Part shown: piece by piece, positions 46,392 through 57,318 of the stretch
Layout: each line of letters begins with the position of its first letter
Position numbering within the stretch: position 1 is the stretch's first letter
Source: Azospirillum brasilense
GTDB taxonomy: Bacteria; Pseudomonadota; Alphaproteobacteria; Azospirillales; Azospirillaceae
Direction: 5' to 3'
DNA: 64,000 bases
NCBI RefSeq assembly: GCF_022023855.1
Contig: NZ_CP059450.1
Span: forward strand, 248,001-312,000
Notes under the pieces: model-generated
The model's input: only the letters and a program-made list of their open reading frames with translations
Told to the model about the DNA's origin: nothing
Databases searched by the model: none
Translations under genes and position numbers: made by a program

Positions 46392-46408
46392 GCCAAGAGG
46401 GGCCGCGT

Positions 46409-46768
46409 TCAGGCCGAAGCGCTGCTGGGCTCTTCGGCGGAGGCGGGGGACTCATCGTCCTTCTTGCGGCTGACAGGGGCACAGAACAATTCATGGAGCG
46501 TCGCCATGATGGTCTGCGCCTCGTGCCCGTTCAGCGAGTAATAGATGTTCTGGGCTGCACGGCGCGTCCGCACCAGCTTGTCGCGGCGCAGGCGGGCCAG
46601 ATGCTGGGACAGGGCCGACTGGCTGAGGTCGACCAGTTCCTCCAACTCGCCGACCGACTTCTCACCCTCGGTCAGGTAGCACAGGATGAGCAGGCGGCGC
46701 TCGTTGCTCATGGCTTTGAGCAGCGTGCTGGCCCGCCGTGCGTTGCTCTGCAGATCGGCAATGTTCAT
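46409..46768 (-). CDS. ArsR-family regulator, BigR/SqrR-like sulfide sensor
   Basis: The protein has 119 residues from ATG 46768 (MNIADLQSNARRAS); the frame is open further upstream. The winged helix-turn-helix reads VGELEELVDLSQSALSQHLA followed by RLRRDKLVRTRR. Two cysteines, one in LLILCYL and one in LHELFCAP, are placed like the redox pair of BigR/SqrR persulfide sensors. It is divergent from a TusA-like sulfur carrier gene, which supports a role in sulfur sensing. The target operon is not known. Confidence 0.82.
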   Translation of the reverse strand: MNIADLQSNARRASTLLKAMSNERRLLILCYLTEGEKSVGELEELVDLSQSALSQHLARLRRDKLVRTRRAAQNIYYSLNGHEAQTIMATLHELFCAPVSRKKDDESPASAEEPSSASA

Positions 46769-47023
46769 GAAACGACCGTTTCCATCGGCGCCAAGCAACA
46801 GCGAACCGTTGCGCCCACCCCTTGCGCCGCAGCACCGCCGTTTATCGTTCGTGTTCAATCATATGGAAGAGTGTACCGCGCTGTCTACCCGTGGATGTCC
46901 CGTAGTCGAAAGAATGTTCCCCGTTCGTGAAACCACTGTTCAACGGGTTGAGGCGCGGGCGCCACCGTTCTAGACTCGCCGCCTCGAATCGTTGCGGCGG
47001 TGCCCGAAGGAGTGCAAGGAACG

Positions 47024-47251
47024 ATGGCCGACCAGACGCTCGACGCCAAGGGGCTGCAATGCCCGCTGCCGGTGCTGCGCGCGCGCAAGGCGCTGAAGAC
47101 GGTGCCGCCCGGATCGACGCTGACCGTCGAGGCGACCGACCCCAGCGCGCCCAAGGATTTCGCCGCCTTCTGCGACGCCACCGGCAACCGGCTGGCCTCC
47201 AGCGTGGAGGAGGGGGGCGTCTACCGTTTCGTGATCGAACGCTGCGCCTGA
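47024..47251 (+). CDS. TusA/SirA-family sulfur carrier protein
   Basis: The protein has 75 residues. The family motif LDAKGLQCPLPVLRARKAL holds the sulfur-carrying Cys in CPLP. A ribosome-binding site (CAAGGAACG) precedes ATG 47024. Proteins of this family pass persulfide sulfur to acceptors such as thiouridine synthesis or sulfur oxidation enzymes. Which pathway applies here is open. The gene is divergent from the BigR-like regulator. Confidence 0.88.
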   Translation: MADQTLDAKGLQCPLPVLRARKALKTVPPGSTLTVEATDPSAPKDFAAFCDATGNRLASSVEEGGVYRFVIERCA

Positions 47252-47419
47252 CGGAGCCGCGAAACGGGATGGCTTGCACGTCCGCCGCGCAAAGGGGGTG
47301 GGGGTGGCGGTTGGGGGATGTGACGATAAGCCCCGCAATCATCCTGTACTTTCATTAGCGATCCGGGAAGAATGGGTGCAGGGAAATGCCTCGAACACGA
47401 ACGAAAAAGACAGAAAAGC

Positions 47420-48349
47420 ATGTTCACCACCCTGTTCACCCACGCCGCCTGCCTGGACCACGACACAGGGCTGGGCCATCCGGAATGCGCCGACCGGCTT
47501 CGTGCGGTGCTGGCGGCGCTTGAGACCGAAGAATTCTACATGCTCGAACGGCAGGAGGCGCCGCTCGCCACCCTCGAGCAACTGTCCCGGGCGCACCCGC
47601 GGGAGCATGTCGAACGCATACTGGCCCTGGTGCCGGAGCAGGAGCACGCCGGCATCGACGCCGATACGGTGATGTCCCCCGGCTCCGGCGAGGCCGCGCT
47701 ACGCGCCGCCGGGGCGGTGGTCGCTGCGGTGGACGCGGTGGCGTCGGGCCATTCGCGCAACGCCTTCTGCGCCGTGCGCCCGCCGGGGCACCATGCCGAG
47801 CATGAAAAGGCCATGGGCTTCTGCCTGTTCAACAACGCCGCGGTCGGCGCCTACCACGCACGGGCGGCGCATGGGCTGCAGCGGGTGGCGGTGATGGATT
47901 TCGACGTCCATCACGGCAACGGCACGCAGGACATCTTCCAGCGCGACCCGGACCTGCTCTATTGCTCCACCCACCAGTCGCCGCTCTATCCCGGCACGGG
48001 CGACGCGGGGGAGAAGGGCGACTACGGCAACTGCGTCAACGCGCCGCTCGCCGCCATGTCCGGCTCGCCGGAGTTCCGGCACGCGATGACCCACATCATC
48101 CTGCCGGCCATCGATCATTTCAAACCCGATCTGCTGATCATCTCCGCCGGATTCGACGCCCATTCGCGCGACCCGCTGGCCGGACTGCACCTGACCGACG
48201 ACGATTTCGCCTGGGCCACGCGCAAGCTGGGTGATCTGGCCCGCACCCATTGCGGGGCGCGCATCGTGTCGGTGCTGGAAGGCGGCTACAATCTGCGCGC
48301 CCTGGCCTCGGCCACCGCGGCGCATGTGCGCGAACTGATGTACTGCTGA
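47420..48349 (+). CDS. Histone deacetylase/acetylpolyamine amidohydrolase family protein
   Basis: The protein has 309 residues from ATG 47420. Zinc and catalytic residues lie in RPPGHHAEHEKAMGFCLFNN, VMDFDVHHGNGTQD and ISAGFDAHSRDPLAG. GHPECADRLRAV near the N-terminus is also typical. It probably removes acetyl groups from small amines or protein lysines; the substrate is unknown. It is transcribed in the same direction as xseB, which follows after about 170 bp. Confidence 0.9.
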   Translation: MFTTLFTHAACLDHDTGLGHPECADRLRAVLAALETEEFYMLERQEAPLATLEQLSRAHPREHVERILALVPEQEHAGIDADTVMSPGSGEAALRAAGAVVAAVDAVASGHSRNAFCAVRPPGHHAEHEKAMGFCLFNNAAVGAYHARAAHGLQRVAVMDFDVHHGNGTQDIFQRDPDLLYCSTHQSPLYPGTGDAGEKGDYGNCVNAPLAAMSGSPEFRHAMTHIILPAIDHFKPDLLIISAGFDAHSRDPLAGLHLTDDDFAWATRKLGDLARTHCGARIVSVLEGGYNLRALASATAAHVRELMYC

Positions 48350-48520
48350 GCCTTCCGGTTCTTTCCGGCCGGTTCTTCAAGGTCGGTTCTTCCGGCTAGG
48401 CCTGCGGTGGGAGCGGAATACGCCCGCCGCGGGCCTTGCGCATTTGGGGGCTGAGCCATAATTTCGGGTTTCGGTCCCATCGCGGGCACCCCATCGTATG
48501 GATCATTGGCCGGATGGATC

Positions 48521-48775
48521 ATGGCTGACGCTGCTAACATACCCCCCGACATCGCCGCCCTCAGCTTCGAGGACGCGCTGTCCGAACTGGAGCGCATCGT
48601 GCGCCAGCTCGAAGACGGGCGCGGCAAGCTTGACGACGCGATCTCCTCCTACGAGCGCGGCACCGCGCTGAAGCGGCATTGCGAGGCGAAGCTGCGGGAG
48701 GCCCAGGCCAAGATCGACCGCATCACCGTTGCCGCCGACGGCACCCTCGGCACCGAACCCGCCCGGATCGACTGA
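48521..48775 (+). CDS. xseB: Exodeoxyribonuclease VII small subunit
   Basis: The protein has 84 residues from ATG 48521. The helical-hairpin signature is SFEDALSELERIVRQLEDGR followed by GKLDDAISSYERGTALKRHC. It joins several copies to the large subunit XseA to degrade single-stranded DNA. The next start (ispA GTG 48777) lies one base after its stop. Confidence 0.94.
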   Translation: MADAANIPPDIAALSFEDALSELERIVRQLEDGRGKLDDAISSYERGTALKRHCEAKLREAQAKIDRITVAADGTLGTEPARID

Positions 48776-48776
48776 C

Positions 48777-49667
48777 GTGCAGACCGACCTTAAGACAGCC
48801 ATGGCCGACATGGCGGCGGATGTGGAGCGTGCGATCCTGCATCTCCTGCCGACCACCGACCTCCCCGAATCGCGTGTGCTGGAGGCGATGCGTTACGGCT
48901 GCCTGAACGGTGGCAAGCGGCTGCGCCCCTTCCTGGTGTGCCAGTCCGCCGCCCTGTTCGGCGTCAATCCGGATTGCGCGCTGCGCGTCGCCGTGGCGGT
49001 GGAGTTCGTCCACAGCTATTCGCTGGTCCACGACGACCTGCCGGCGATGGACGACGGCGACCTGCGCCGCGGCCAGCCGACCGTGCACCGCAAGTTCGAC
49101 GAGGCGACCGCCATTCTGGCCGGCGACGGGCTGCTGACCTACGCCTTCGAGGTGCTGGCCGAGCCGGCGACCCACGAGGACCCGAACGTGCGCTGCCAGC
49201 TCGTGGCGGCGCTGGCCAAGGCGGCCGGGCCGCACGGCATGGTCGGCGGCCAAATGCTCGACCTGATCGCCGAGCATGAGACCTTCGACCTCGGCACGAC
49301 GACGCGGCTCCAGCGCATGAAGACCGGCGACATGATCGCCTTCTCCTGCGAGGCCGGCGGCATCCTGGGCAAGGCCCCGCCGCCGCAGCGCCTCGCGCTG
49401 CGCGCCTACGCCCATGACCTCGGGCTGGCCTTCCAGATCGTCGACGATCTGCTGGACATCGAGGGGACGGAAGCGGAGACCGGCAAATCGGTCGGTCGCG
49501 ACGCGGAGGCCGGAAAATCCACCTTCGTGTCCATCCTCGGGCAGGACCGCGCCCGCTCGCAGGCCGCGATGCTGGCCGTCCAGGCCAAGGCGCACCTGGA
49601 GATCTTCGACGGGCGCGCCGATATCCTCAAAGCGGTCGCCGACTTCGTCGTCGCGCGGCGGACCTGA
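48777..49667 (+). CDS. ispA: Farnesyl diphosphate synthase family polyprenyl synthetase
   Basis: The protein has 296 residues from GTG 48777; ATG 48801 is an alternative. The first Asp-rich motif is LVHDDLPAMDDGDLRRG, the second is QIVDDLLDIEG, and NGGKRLRP and GQMLDL are also present. It condenses IPP with DMAPP and GPP to farnesyl diphosphate. The order xseB-ispA-dxs is widespread in proteobacteria, and the genes are probably co-transcribed. Confidence 0.95.
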   Translation: MQTDLKTAMADMAADVERAILHLLPTTDLPESRVLEAMRYGCLNGGKRLRPFLVCQSAALFGVNPDCALRVAVAVEFVHSYSLVHDDLPAMDDGDLRRGQPTVHRKFDEATAILAGDGLLTYAFEVLAEPATHEDPNVRCQLVAALAKAAGPHGMVGGQMLDLIAEHETFDLGTTTRLQRMKTGDMIAFSCEAGGILGKAPPPQRLALRAYAHDLGLAFQIVDDLLDIEGTEAETGKSVGRDAEAGKSTFVSILGQDRARSQAAMLAVQAKAHLEIFDGRADILKAVADFVVARRT

Positions 49668-49685
49668 ACGGAGGACGTTTCGAAC

Positions 49686-51602
49686 GTGACCCTCAACGAC
49701 AAGACGCCGCTTCTCGACCTCGTCCACACCCCCGCCGACCTGCGCGCGCTCAAACCCGAACAGCTCCGGCAGGTGGCCGACGAGCTGCGGACGGAAACCA
49801 TCAGCGCGGTGTCGGTGACCGGTGGTCATCTGGGCGCCGGGCTGGGGGTCGTCGAACTGACCGTCGCCCTGCATTACGTGTTCCAGACCCCGGATGACCG
49901 GCTGATCTGGGACGTCGGGCATCAATGTTACCCGCACAAGATCCTGACCGGGCGCCGCGACCGCATCCGCACCCTGCGCACCGGCGGCGGGCTGTCGGGC
50001 TTTACCAACCGGTCGGAGAGCGAGTACGACCCGTTCGGCGCCGGTCACAGCTCCACCTCCATCTCCGCGGGGCTGGGCATGGCGGTGGCGCGCGACCAGC
50101 TGGGCCGCGACAACCATGTGATCGCCGTGATCGGCGACGGCGCGATGAGCGCCGGCATGGCCTACGAGGCGATGAACAACGCCGGGTCGGCGAACAGCAA
50201 GCTGATCGTCATCCTGAACGACAACGACATGTCCATCGCTCCGCCGGTCGGCGCGATGAGCGCGTACCTGTCGCGGCTGATCTCGTCGAAGCCCTATCTC
50301 AGCCTGCGCCATCTGGCCAAGGACATCGCGGAGCAGCTGCCGCGTCCTCTGCGCACGGCGGCGCGGCGGGCGGAGGAGTACGCCCGCGGCATGGTCACCG
50401 GCGGCACGCTGTTCGAGGAGATGGGCTTCTACTACATCGGCCCGATCGACGGGCACAATCTGGACCATCTGCTGCCGGTGCTGCAGAATGTGCGCGACGC
50501 CGGCGACGACAAGCCCGTCCTGATCCACGTCGTCACCAAGAAGGGCAAGGGCTACGGCCCCGCCGAGGCCTCGGCCGACAAGCTGCACGCGGTCGCCAAG
50601 TTCGACGTCGTCACCGGCGCCCAGTCCAAGCCCAAGTCCAACGCCCCGACCTACACCCGCGTCTTCGCCAACGCCCTGATCGCCGAGGCCGAGCGCGACC
50701 CCGGCGTCCTCGCCATCACCGCGGCCATGCCGTCGGGCACCGGGCTCGACCTGTTCGGCCAACGCTTCCCCGACCGCTGCTTCGACGTCGGCATCGCCGA
50801 GCAGCACGCCGTGACCTTCGCCGCCGGGCTGGCGACCGAGGGCTTCAAGCCCTTCTGCGCCATCTACTCGACCTTCCTGCAGCGCGCCTACGACCAGGTG
50901 GTGCACGACGTGGTGCTGCAGCGCCTGCCGGTGCGCTTCGCGCTCGACCGCGCCGGTCTGGTCGGGGCGGACGGGGCGACCCACGCCGGGGCCTTCGACG
51001 TCGCCTATCTGGGCTGCCTGCCCGACATCGTGCTGATGGCGGCGGCGGACGAGCTGGAGCTGATGCACATGGTGGCGACCAGCGCCGCCATCGACGACCG
51101 CGCCTCGGCGCTGCGCTACCCGCGCGGCGAGGGGGTGGGGCTGGAGCTGCCGGAGCGCGGCGAGGTGCTGCCCATCGGCAAGGGCCGCATCCTTCAGGAA
51201 GGCACCAAGGTGGCGATCCTCAGCTACGGCACGCGCCTGGCCGAGGCGCGCAAGGCGGCGGCGGAGCTGGGCGCGCGCGGGCTGTCGACGACGGTGGCCG
51301 ACGCGCGCTTCGCCAAGCCGCTGGACGAGGAGCTGGTGCGCCGTCTGGCGCTGGAGCACGAGGTGCTGATCACCATCGAGGAGGGCTCGGTCGGCGGCTT
51401 CGGCAGCTTCGTCCTGCAGCATCTGGCGATGGCCGGACTTCTGGATGGCGGGTTGAAGATCCGCCCGATGGTCCTGCCCGACCGCTTCCTCGACCATGAC
51501 AGCCCGGCCAAGCAGTATGAGGAGGCCGGCCTCGCCGCCCGTCACATCGTCGCCATGGCGCTGCAGGCGCTGGGGATCGAAGCGGCGGCGGTGCGGGCCT
51601 GA
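49686..51602 (+). CDS. dxs: 1-deoxy-D-xylulose-5-phosphate synthase
   Basis: The protein has 638 residues from GTG 49686. Thiamine diphosphate binding is shown by [18 protein letters not shown] with [13 protein letters not shown], the early His by [12 protein letters not shown], and the catalytic Glu by [16 protein letters not shown]. It makes DXP from pyruvate and glyceraldehyde 3-phosphate, the first step of the MEP pathway that feeds IspA upstream. Confidence 0.97.
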   Translation: MTLNDKTPLLDLVHTPADLRALKPEQLRQVADELRTETISAVSVTGGHLGAGLGVVELTVALHYVFQTPDDRLIWDVGHQCYPHKILTGRRDRIRTLRTGGGLSGFTNRSESEYDPFGAGHSSTSISAGLGMAVARDQLGRDNHVIAVIGDGAMSAGMAYEAMNNAGSANSKLIVILNDNDMSIAPPVGAMSAYLSRLISSKPYLSLRHLAKDIAEQLPRPLRTAARRAEEYARGMVTGGTLFEEMGFYYIGPIDGHNLDHLLPVLQNVRDAGDDKPVLIHVVTKKGKGYGPAEASADKLHAVAKFDVVTGAQSKPKSNAPTYTRVFANALIAEAERDPGVLAITAAMPSGTGLDLFGQRFPDRCFDVGIAEQHAVTFAAGLATEGFKPFCAIYSTFLQRAYDQVVHDVVLQRLPVRFALDRAGLVGADGATHAGAFDVAYLGCLPDIVLMAAADELELMHMVATSAAIDDRASALRYPRGEGVGLELPERGEVLPIGKGRILQEGTKVAILSYGTRLAEARKAAAELGARGLSTTVADARFAKPLDEELVRRLALEHEVLITIEEGSVGGFGSFVLQHLAMAGLLDGGLKIRPMVLPDRFLDHDSPAKQYEEAGLAARHIVAMALQALGIEAAAVRA

Positions 51603-51764
51603 CGCCGGACGGAAAGCGCTGCCGCTCGACCCCGAATGTGGGGCCTGGACGAAGGGGCTAATGCCATTAGCCTAAGGTCGCGCGGGGCGCTTTTTCTGGT
51701 GCGGCTGGGACCGCTGTCTTACAATTCGAAAACAATAGATAATTAACGTATCCGGCGGGACTGG

Positions 51765-52760
51765 GTGTTGTCGAACATGCCTCAGGTGTTTGCAGCGGGT
51801 GCAGGGCGCGCATCCGACGAGAAGGGCGCTTCGCCTCAGGATGGTCCGGGGATGTTCCGGTCCATCGTTGAGTCGTCTCCGACGCCCACCGCCGTTGTCG
51901 ACGGAACATCCTTCCGTTGTCTTTACGCCAACGCCGTCATGCGCGCCCTGGGTTTGGAAGCGGGGCATGCCCTGGCCGACCGTTTTCCGGAAGCTTCCGA
52001 CGAGCGCTTGGCCGAGGCGCTGCGCAATGGCGAGAGCGCCCGCCTGCGGATCACCGGGCCGGAGGAGGTGTCCTGGGACCTGACGGTGGCCGCGCTTGAT
52101 GGCGGCCCGTCGCTTCTGGTCACCCTGCGTCCCGCCGAGTCCGAATCGACCGAGACCGCCCATCACCATGCGCGGGAGGTCAGCCACCGGGTCAAAAACA
52201 CGCTCCAGCTGGTGTCCAGCCTGTTGACGCTCCAGACCCTGTCGGCCAAGGATCCGGACATGCGCCGCGCCTTCCAGGAGGCGTGCAGCCGCATCGGCAC
52301 GGTGACCCAGGCGCACCAGCGTGTCCATGCCGCCGCCCGCGGCAGCCTCGTCGATTTCGGGGCCTATCTGAGAGACGCCTGCCGGGAGATGGAGAGCCAC
52401 TTTGCGGTGGGCGGGCCGGAACGGCGTATCGCCGTGACCGTGGAACAGGCGATGCTGCCCGTGGATTCGGTGATCCCGCTCGCCCTCATCCTCAACGAAC
52501 TGGTCGGCAACGCCACCAAATACGCTTATGCGGCGGGCAGCCCGGGAGACATTGAGGTCAGCCTCGTGCCGCGTGACGAGGGTGGTCGCCGCCTGACCGT
52601 CGCCGACCATGGGCGCGGCCTGCCGCCGGGCTTCGAGGTTGCGCGCGCCGACTCGCTGGGCATGAAGGTGGCGCGGGCCTTCGCCGGCCAGTTGAAGGGC
52701 AAGCTGCGCGCGGAGCCGAACGCTCCCGGCACGCGCTTCGTCCTGGATCTGCCTTTCTGA
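51765..52760 (+). CDS. PAS-containing sensor histidine kinase, HisKA_2 type
   Basis: The protein has 331 residues from GTG 51765, or 327 from ATG 51777. An N-terminal PAS-like domain (FRSIVESSPTPTAVVDG) precedes the HisKA_2 phosphorylation box EVSHRVKNTLQLVSSLLTLQ. The ATPase domain has LILNELVGNATKYAY and DHGRGLPPGF. There is no membrane segment, so it senses a cytoplasmic cue. Such kinases often feed a general stress or light response through single-domain regulators. It is alone between dxs and tlyA. Confidence 0.88.
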   Translation: MLSNMPQVFAAGAGRASDEKGASPQDGPGMFRSIVESSPTPTAVVDGTSFRCLYANAVMRALGLEAGHALADRFPEASDERLAEALRNGESARLRITGPEEVSWDLTVAALDGGPSLLVTLRPAESESTETAHHHAREVSHRVKNTLQLVSSLLTLQTLSAKDPDMRRAFQEACSRIGTVTQAHQRVHAAARGSLVDFGAYLRDACREMESHFAVGGPERRIAVTVEQAMLPVDSVIPLALILNELVGNATKYAYAAGSPGDIEVSLVPRDEGGRRLTVADHGRGLPPGFEVARADSLGMKVARAFAGQLKGKLRAEPNAPGTRFVLDLPF

Positions 52761-52849
52761 TCCTCCGTCACCTGTGACGGCTCATCGCCCCTTGCCGAAC
52801 GCCGCATCCTGCGCCATGCATCCAGCCTCGTCGACGGGGGAGTTCTGAG

Positions 52850-53590
<741 letters not shown>

Positions 53591-53758
53591 ATGGAACCGT
53601 AAAGTGTTACGAGAGCACCCATAAACCGCACTCCGCGGAACCATAAATTGGTCCGCCACAACCGCGCGCCAAGATCACCGACCAGGATGCTGGGCGGCTG
53701 TAAAACAGCATCCTATGCGCAGTTTCCCTTGTGAAACATGATGTACTTTCTGCGAGTA

Positions 53759-54928
53759 ATACCACGACTCACGGATCATGACCGATGAGCCCAGTCGCGC
53801 AGTCCGATGGACATGATGGTCCAGGGCTGCTCGACGAGGGCGTTCCAGGCGAAGCAGCAGTGATCGAGGATGTCCTGGTAGGAGGTGAAGATCCGGTTGG
53901 AGAGCCAGCTGTCGCGCATGTACTGCCAGATGTTCTCCACCGGGTTCAGCTCGGGCGATTTCGGCGGCACCGGCAGCAGGGTGAAGTTGCCGGGGACCGG
54001 CAGTTTGGCCGAGGTGTGCCAGCCGGCCTGATCGAGCAGGACGACGGCATGGGCCCCGGGCGCCACGGCGCGGGCGATCTCCTCCAGGTGCAGCGCCATC
54101 GCCTCGCTCGTGCAGCGCGGCAGCACCAGGGCCGCGCCTTTGCCCTGGGCCGGGCAGATCGCGCCGAACAGATAGGCCGAGCGCGTGCGCTGATCGTGCT
54201 GGGCCGCCGGTCGGGTGCCCCGGCGTGCCCAGCGGCGGGTGATTTTGTTCTTCTGGCCGATGCGGGCTTCGTCCTGCCACCAGACCTCCATGGGCTTGCC
54301 GGCGGCCTCGTGCGCGGCGATCTGCGCCAGCAGGGCGGGAAAGTTTTTTTGAACGCCTCGGCGGCGCCGGGATCCTCGGCGTGGTGGCGGGGGCGGGCCG
54401 ACAGCTTGCTCAAACCCAGAGCGCGCAGTTCCCGGCTCAGCGTCTGCTTGGAGACGGTTACACGGAACTCGTTCCAGAGCCAGTGCCGCAGGTCGGCAAT
54501 CCGCCGACGTACGACCCCATGCACCGCCGGGATCGGTCCATCCTCGACGACCTGGCACAGGGCCGCCCGGTGATGGTCGGCCAAACGCGGCTGCGGGCCC
54601 GGCGCCTTGCCGGTCAGCAAGCCCGCCGGTCCCGCGTCATTGAAACGCAGCACCCAGTCGCGCACCGTCTGCAAGCCGACCCCGCCGATCTGCGCCGCGG
54701 CCAAGCGCGGTTCTCCGTCGTAGATCGTCGCCAGGGCGAGCAGCCGACGGACTCGGCCGGGATCGTGAGAGGCACGGGCAAGCCGACGCAGAGCGGCGGC
54801 ATCGTAATCGCTGCGTAGCGGAACCGGAGCGGCCATCGTGGACCTCGTCGCCATGGTCTCTCCGGTGAATCACGCGGCACGCTCCTCCGGGAATCACCGC
54901 ATGAGGCGTACTCCACAGGACTTGGTAT
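53759..54928 (-). mobile_element. Intact IS630-family insertion sequence
   Basis: The element is 1170 bp. Its ends are ATACCACGACTC on the left and, inverted on the right, ATACCAAGTCCT. Each end is flanked by TA (53757-53758 and 54929-54930), the normal IS630 target duplication. It carries one two-frame transposase on the minus strand. It is unlike the IS630 element at 5.9 kb in its ends, though the transposases are related. Confidence 0.85.
53776..54854 (-). CDS. IS630-family transposase made by -1 frameshifting
   Basis: The first frame starts at ATG 54854 and contains the helix-turn-helix RLAAAQIGGVGLQTVRDWVL. An A7 run (T7 on the plus strand, 54344-54350) permits a -1 shift into a second frame. 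That frame has VWWQDEARIGQK (first Asp region), VVLLDQAGWHTS, and KSPELNPVENIWQYMRD (catalytic Glu), ending at TGA 53776. Both frames are otherwise open and of normal length, so the gene is probably functional. Confidence 0.85.
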
Positions 54929-55012
54929 TACCTTGTGAGAGCGAGGCCGTGACAAACTCTGGCGGCTTAAACAACATTGTGAACATGTAATTTTTGGATT
55001 TAAAAATCTATT

Positions 55013-55029
55013 AATTAGGTAGATTTTAT
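55013..55029 (+). promoter_or_regulatory. Shared motif upstream of the first binding-protein gene
   Basis: AATTAGGTAGATTTTAT here and GATTAGGTAAAATTTAT at 57319 agree at 14 of 17 positions. Both lie in A+T-rich DNA ahead of paralogous transporter genes. The block may be a common operator or promoter element. Confidence 0.35.
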
Positions 55030-55102
55030 TTGACAGGACGACGCTGGATTGGTGTGATCGAGGTGCAAATCAACCTTGGTGACGCCATTTCGGGAGGCTT
55101 CG

Positions 55103-56140
55103 ATGACAGCGGGCGTGAAGCGGGTCGGGGCCACCGCAAGACGGGCTTTTCTCGGCATGACTCTGGCGGCGGGCGTGGCCCTCCTTTCCTCCGGTGGCGC
55201 GCGGGCCGAGGCGATGGACCTGACCATCGCCATCCAGTACGGGCTGGGCTACCTGCCGCTGATGATCGCCAAGAACCAAGGGCTGATCGAAAAACACGCC
55301 GAGGAGCAGGGGATCGGGCCGCTCAAGGTCAACTGGCTGGTGTTGAACGGCGGGGTCGCCGCCAACGACGCGCTGCTGAGCGGCAACGCCCATATCGTCT
55401 CCGCCGGCATTGCGCCGCTGCTGACCGTCTGGGATAAGACGCGCGGCGGTATCGGCGTGAAGGCCATCTCGGGGCTGGACTCCTCGGCCTACTGGCTCAA
55501 CAGCAACAACCCGAACATCCGCAGCATCCGCGACCTGACCGACAAGGACCGCATCGCGGTGCCGGCGGTGAAGGTCTCCATCAATTCGGTCATTCTCCAG
55601 ATCGCCGCGGAGAAGGAGTTCGGGCCGGGTCACCAGTATGACTTCGAGCCGCTGACCACGACGCTGAGCCCGCCGGACGCCACCGCGGCGCTGGTTTCCG
55701 GCAAGACGGAAATCACCGGCCACATCACCACCCCGACCTACGGGTCGCAGCAGCTCGCCCACCCGAACGTCCACCGCATCCTGAACTCGCGCGACGTGAT
55801 CGGCGAAGCGACGCTGGTGCTGTCTTACGCCACGCAGAAATTCTACGACGAGAACCCGAAGCTCACCGCCGCCGTGGTGAAGGCGCTGGATGACGGCTTC
55901 GCCCTGATCAAGCACGACAAGGCCGAGGCTGCCCGCATCTATTTGGCGGAGGAGCGCAGCAAGCTGACCCAGGACGAGGTGGTGGCGCTGCTCGACAACC
56001 CGGACATCAGCTATTCCCAGGTTCCGCACAACACCGGCGTGATCGCCGATTTCATGCACCGCGTCGGTTCGATCAAGACCAAGCCGAACTCATGGAAGGA
56101 CTACACCTTCCCGATCCTGCATGGCGAAGCAGGGAGCTGA
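55103..56140 (+). CDS. SsuA/TauA-type ABC transporter substrate-binding protein (first copy)
   Basis: The protein has 345 residues from ATG 55103, behind GGGAGGCTTCG. A signal peptide (RRAFLGMTLAAGVALLSSGG) is followed by the periplasmic binding fold of the nitrate/sulfonate/taurine group: IAIQYGLGYLPLMIAKNQGL, IAVPAVKVSINSVILQIAAE, TGHITTPTYG. It is clearly paralogous to the second copy at 57347. It shares a likely operon with the TauD-type gene, 90 bp downstream. Substrate is not evident. Confidence 0.9.
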   Translation: MTAGVKRVGATARRAFLGMTLAAGVALLSSGGARAEAMDLTIAIQYGLGYLPLMIAKNQGLIEKHAEEQGIGPLKVNWLVLNGGVAANDALLSGNAHIVSAGIAPLLTVWDKTRGGIGVKAISGLDSSAYWLNSNNPNIRSIRDLTDKDRIAVPAVKVSINSVILQIAAEKEFGPGHQYDFEPLTTTLSPPDATAALVSGKTEITGHITTPTYGSQQLAHPNVHRILNSRDVIGEATLVLSYATQKFYDENPKLTAAVVKALDDGFALIKHDKAEAARIYLAEERSKLTQDEVVALLDNPDISYSQVPHNTGVIADFMHRVGSIKTKPNSWKDYTFPILHGEAGS

Positions 56141-56230
56141 CCTGACGCCGGCCTTTTACTTGCCGATCGCTCGCCGTTTTCCCGTTTACCGTTTTCCCGT
56201 CATTCCTTACTTGATAATGGAGACACTCCG

Positions 56231-57133
56231 ATGAGCCTTCCCGACGCGTTCGACATCAAGCCCATCAACGGCAACATCGGCGCCGAACTGCGCGGCGTCA
56301 CCCTGTCCGGCGATCTGCACCCGGCGGTGCTGAAGGCGATCCAGGACGCCGTCCACGAGTACAAGGTGATCTTCGTCCGCGACCAGCACCACATTGACGA
56401 TGCCCAGCAGGAGGCGTTTGGTCGGCTGTGGGGCAGCCTGGTCGGCCATCCGACTGTCCCGTCGCTCGGTGGGACCGAAGGCATCCTGGACGTGGACGGC
56501 TCCCGCGGGGAGCGCGCCAGCTCCTGGCACGCCGACATCACCTTCCTCGGCGACTATCCCAGCATCACCATCCTGCGCCCGCATGAACTGCCGGACCGCG
56601 GCGGCGACACACTGTGGGGCAACACGGTGGCTGCCTACGCCGAACTGCCGGAGCCGTTGCGCGAACTGGCCGACAAGCTGCGGGCGATCCACACCAACCA
56701 GTACGATTACGTGGGCGACCGCGGAAACATCCGCGAGGACGGGCTGAAGCGCTTCAACGAGGTCTTCACCTCCACCGTCTACGAGACGGAGCATCCGCTG
56801 GTCTCCGTGCATCCGGTCACCGGTGAGCGCACGCTGCTGGTCGGGCATTTCCTGCAACGGCTGGTCGGCTTCGGCACCTCCGATTCCAACCGGCTGATCG
56901 GTATCTTCACCGACCACGCCACCCGTCCGGAAAACACAGTGCGCTGGCACTGGTCGCCGGGCGACGTGGCGATCTGGGACAACCGTGCCACCATCCACCG
57001 CGCCGTCGACGATTACGGCGACCGTCCCCGCGTCGTCCGCCGCACGACGGTTGCCGGCGATGTGGTGGTCGGCGTCGATGGCCGTCCCAGCGTGACCCGC
57101 GTGCTTGGCCGCAAGCCGAGCCTCGCCGCCTGA
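56231..57133 (+). CDS. TauD/TfdA-family Fe(II)/2-oxoglutarate dioxygenase
   Basis: The protein has 300 residues. The facial triad is ASSWHADITF (H-x-D) and RATIHRAVDDYGD (distal His), and the 2-oxoglutarate-binding Arg is in RPRVVRRTTV. Family members oxidise taurine, alkylsulfonates, 2,4-D and similar acids. Association with SsuA-type binding proteins favours a sulfonate or sulfate-ester substrate. The gene is closed by a strong terminator. Confidence 0.9.
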   Translation: MSLPDAFDIKPINGNIGAELRGVTLSGDLHPAVLKAIQDAVHEYKVIFVRDQHHIDDAQQEAFGRLWGSLVGHPTVPSLGGTEGILDVDGSRGERASSWHADITFLGDYPSITILRPHELPDRGGDTLWGNTVAAYAELPEPLRELADKLRAIHTNQYDYVGDRGNIREDGLKRFNEVFTSTVYETEHPLVSVHPVTGERTLLVGHFLQRLVGFGTSDSNRLIGIFTDHATRPENTVRWHWSPGDVAIWDNRATIHRAVDDYGDRPRVVRRTTVAGDVVVGVDGRPSVTRVLGRKPSLAA

Positions 57134-57186
57134 CGTCATCCGGGTGCGGCGCGGGGGTCCACGCCCCTCGTGCCGGTCCGAAGCGT

Positions 57187-57230
57187 CGCGGAGCCGGCAG
57201 GCTGGCGTGCCGGCTCCGCGATCTTCTTTT
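57187..57230 (+). terminator. Rho-independent terminator after the TauD-type gene
   Basis: CGCGGAGCCGGCA (57187-57199) pairs perfectly with TGCCGGCTCCGCG (57208-57220) around an eight-base loop. ATCTTCTTTT follows. It separates the first transporter gene pair from the second binding-protein operon. Confidence 0.9.
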
Positions 57231-57318
57231 GTCTATAAATAACACATTATGCATGTATTTAAAGGCGATTTTCCCTGTTGAATCATTCGTGGAATCATGA
57301 TGTCATTTTCCTACTAGA

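Noticed and set aside
48723..51545. A 940-codon open frame on the minus strand opposite ispA and dxs
   Set aside because: It mirrors the third-position G+C bias of the two plus-strand genes, has repetitive composition and resembles no family; ispA and dxs are certain.
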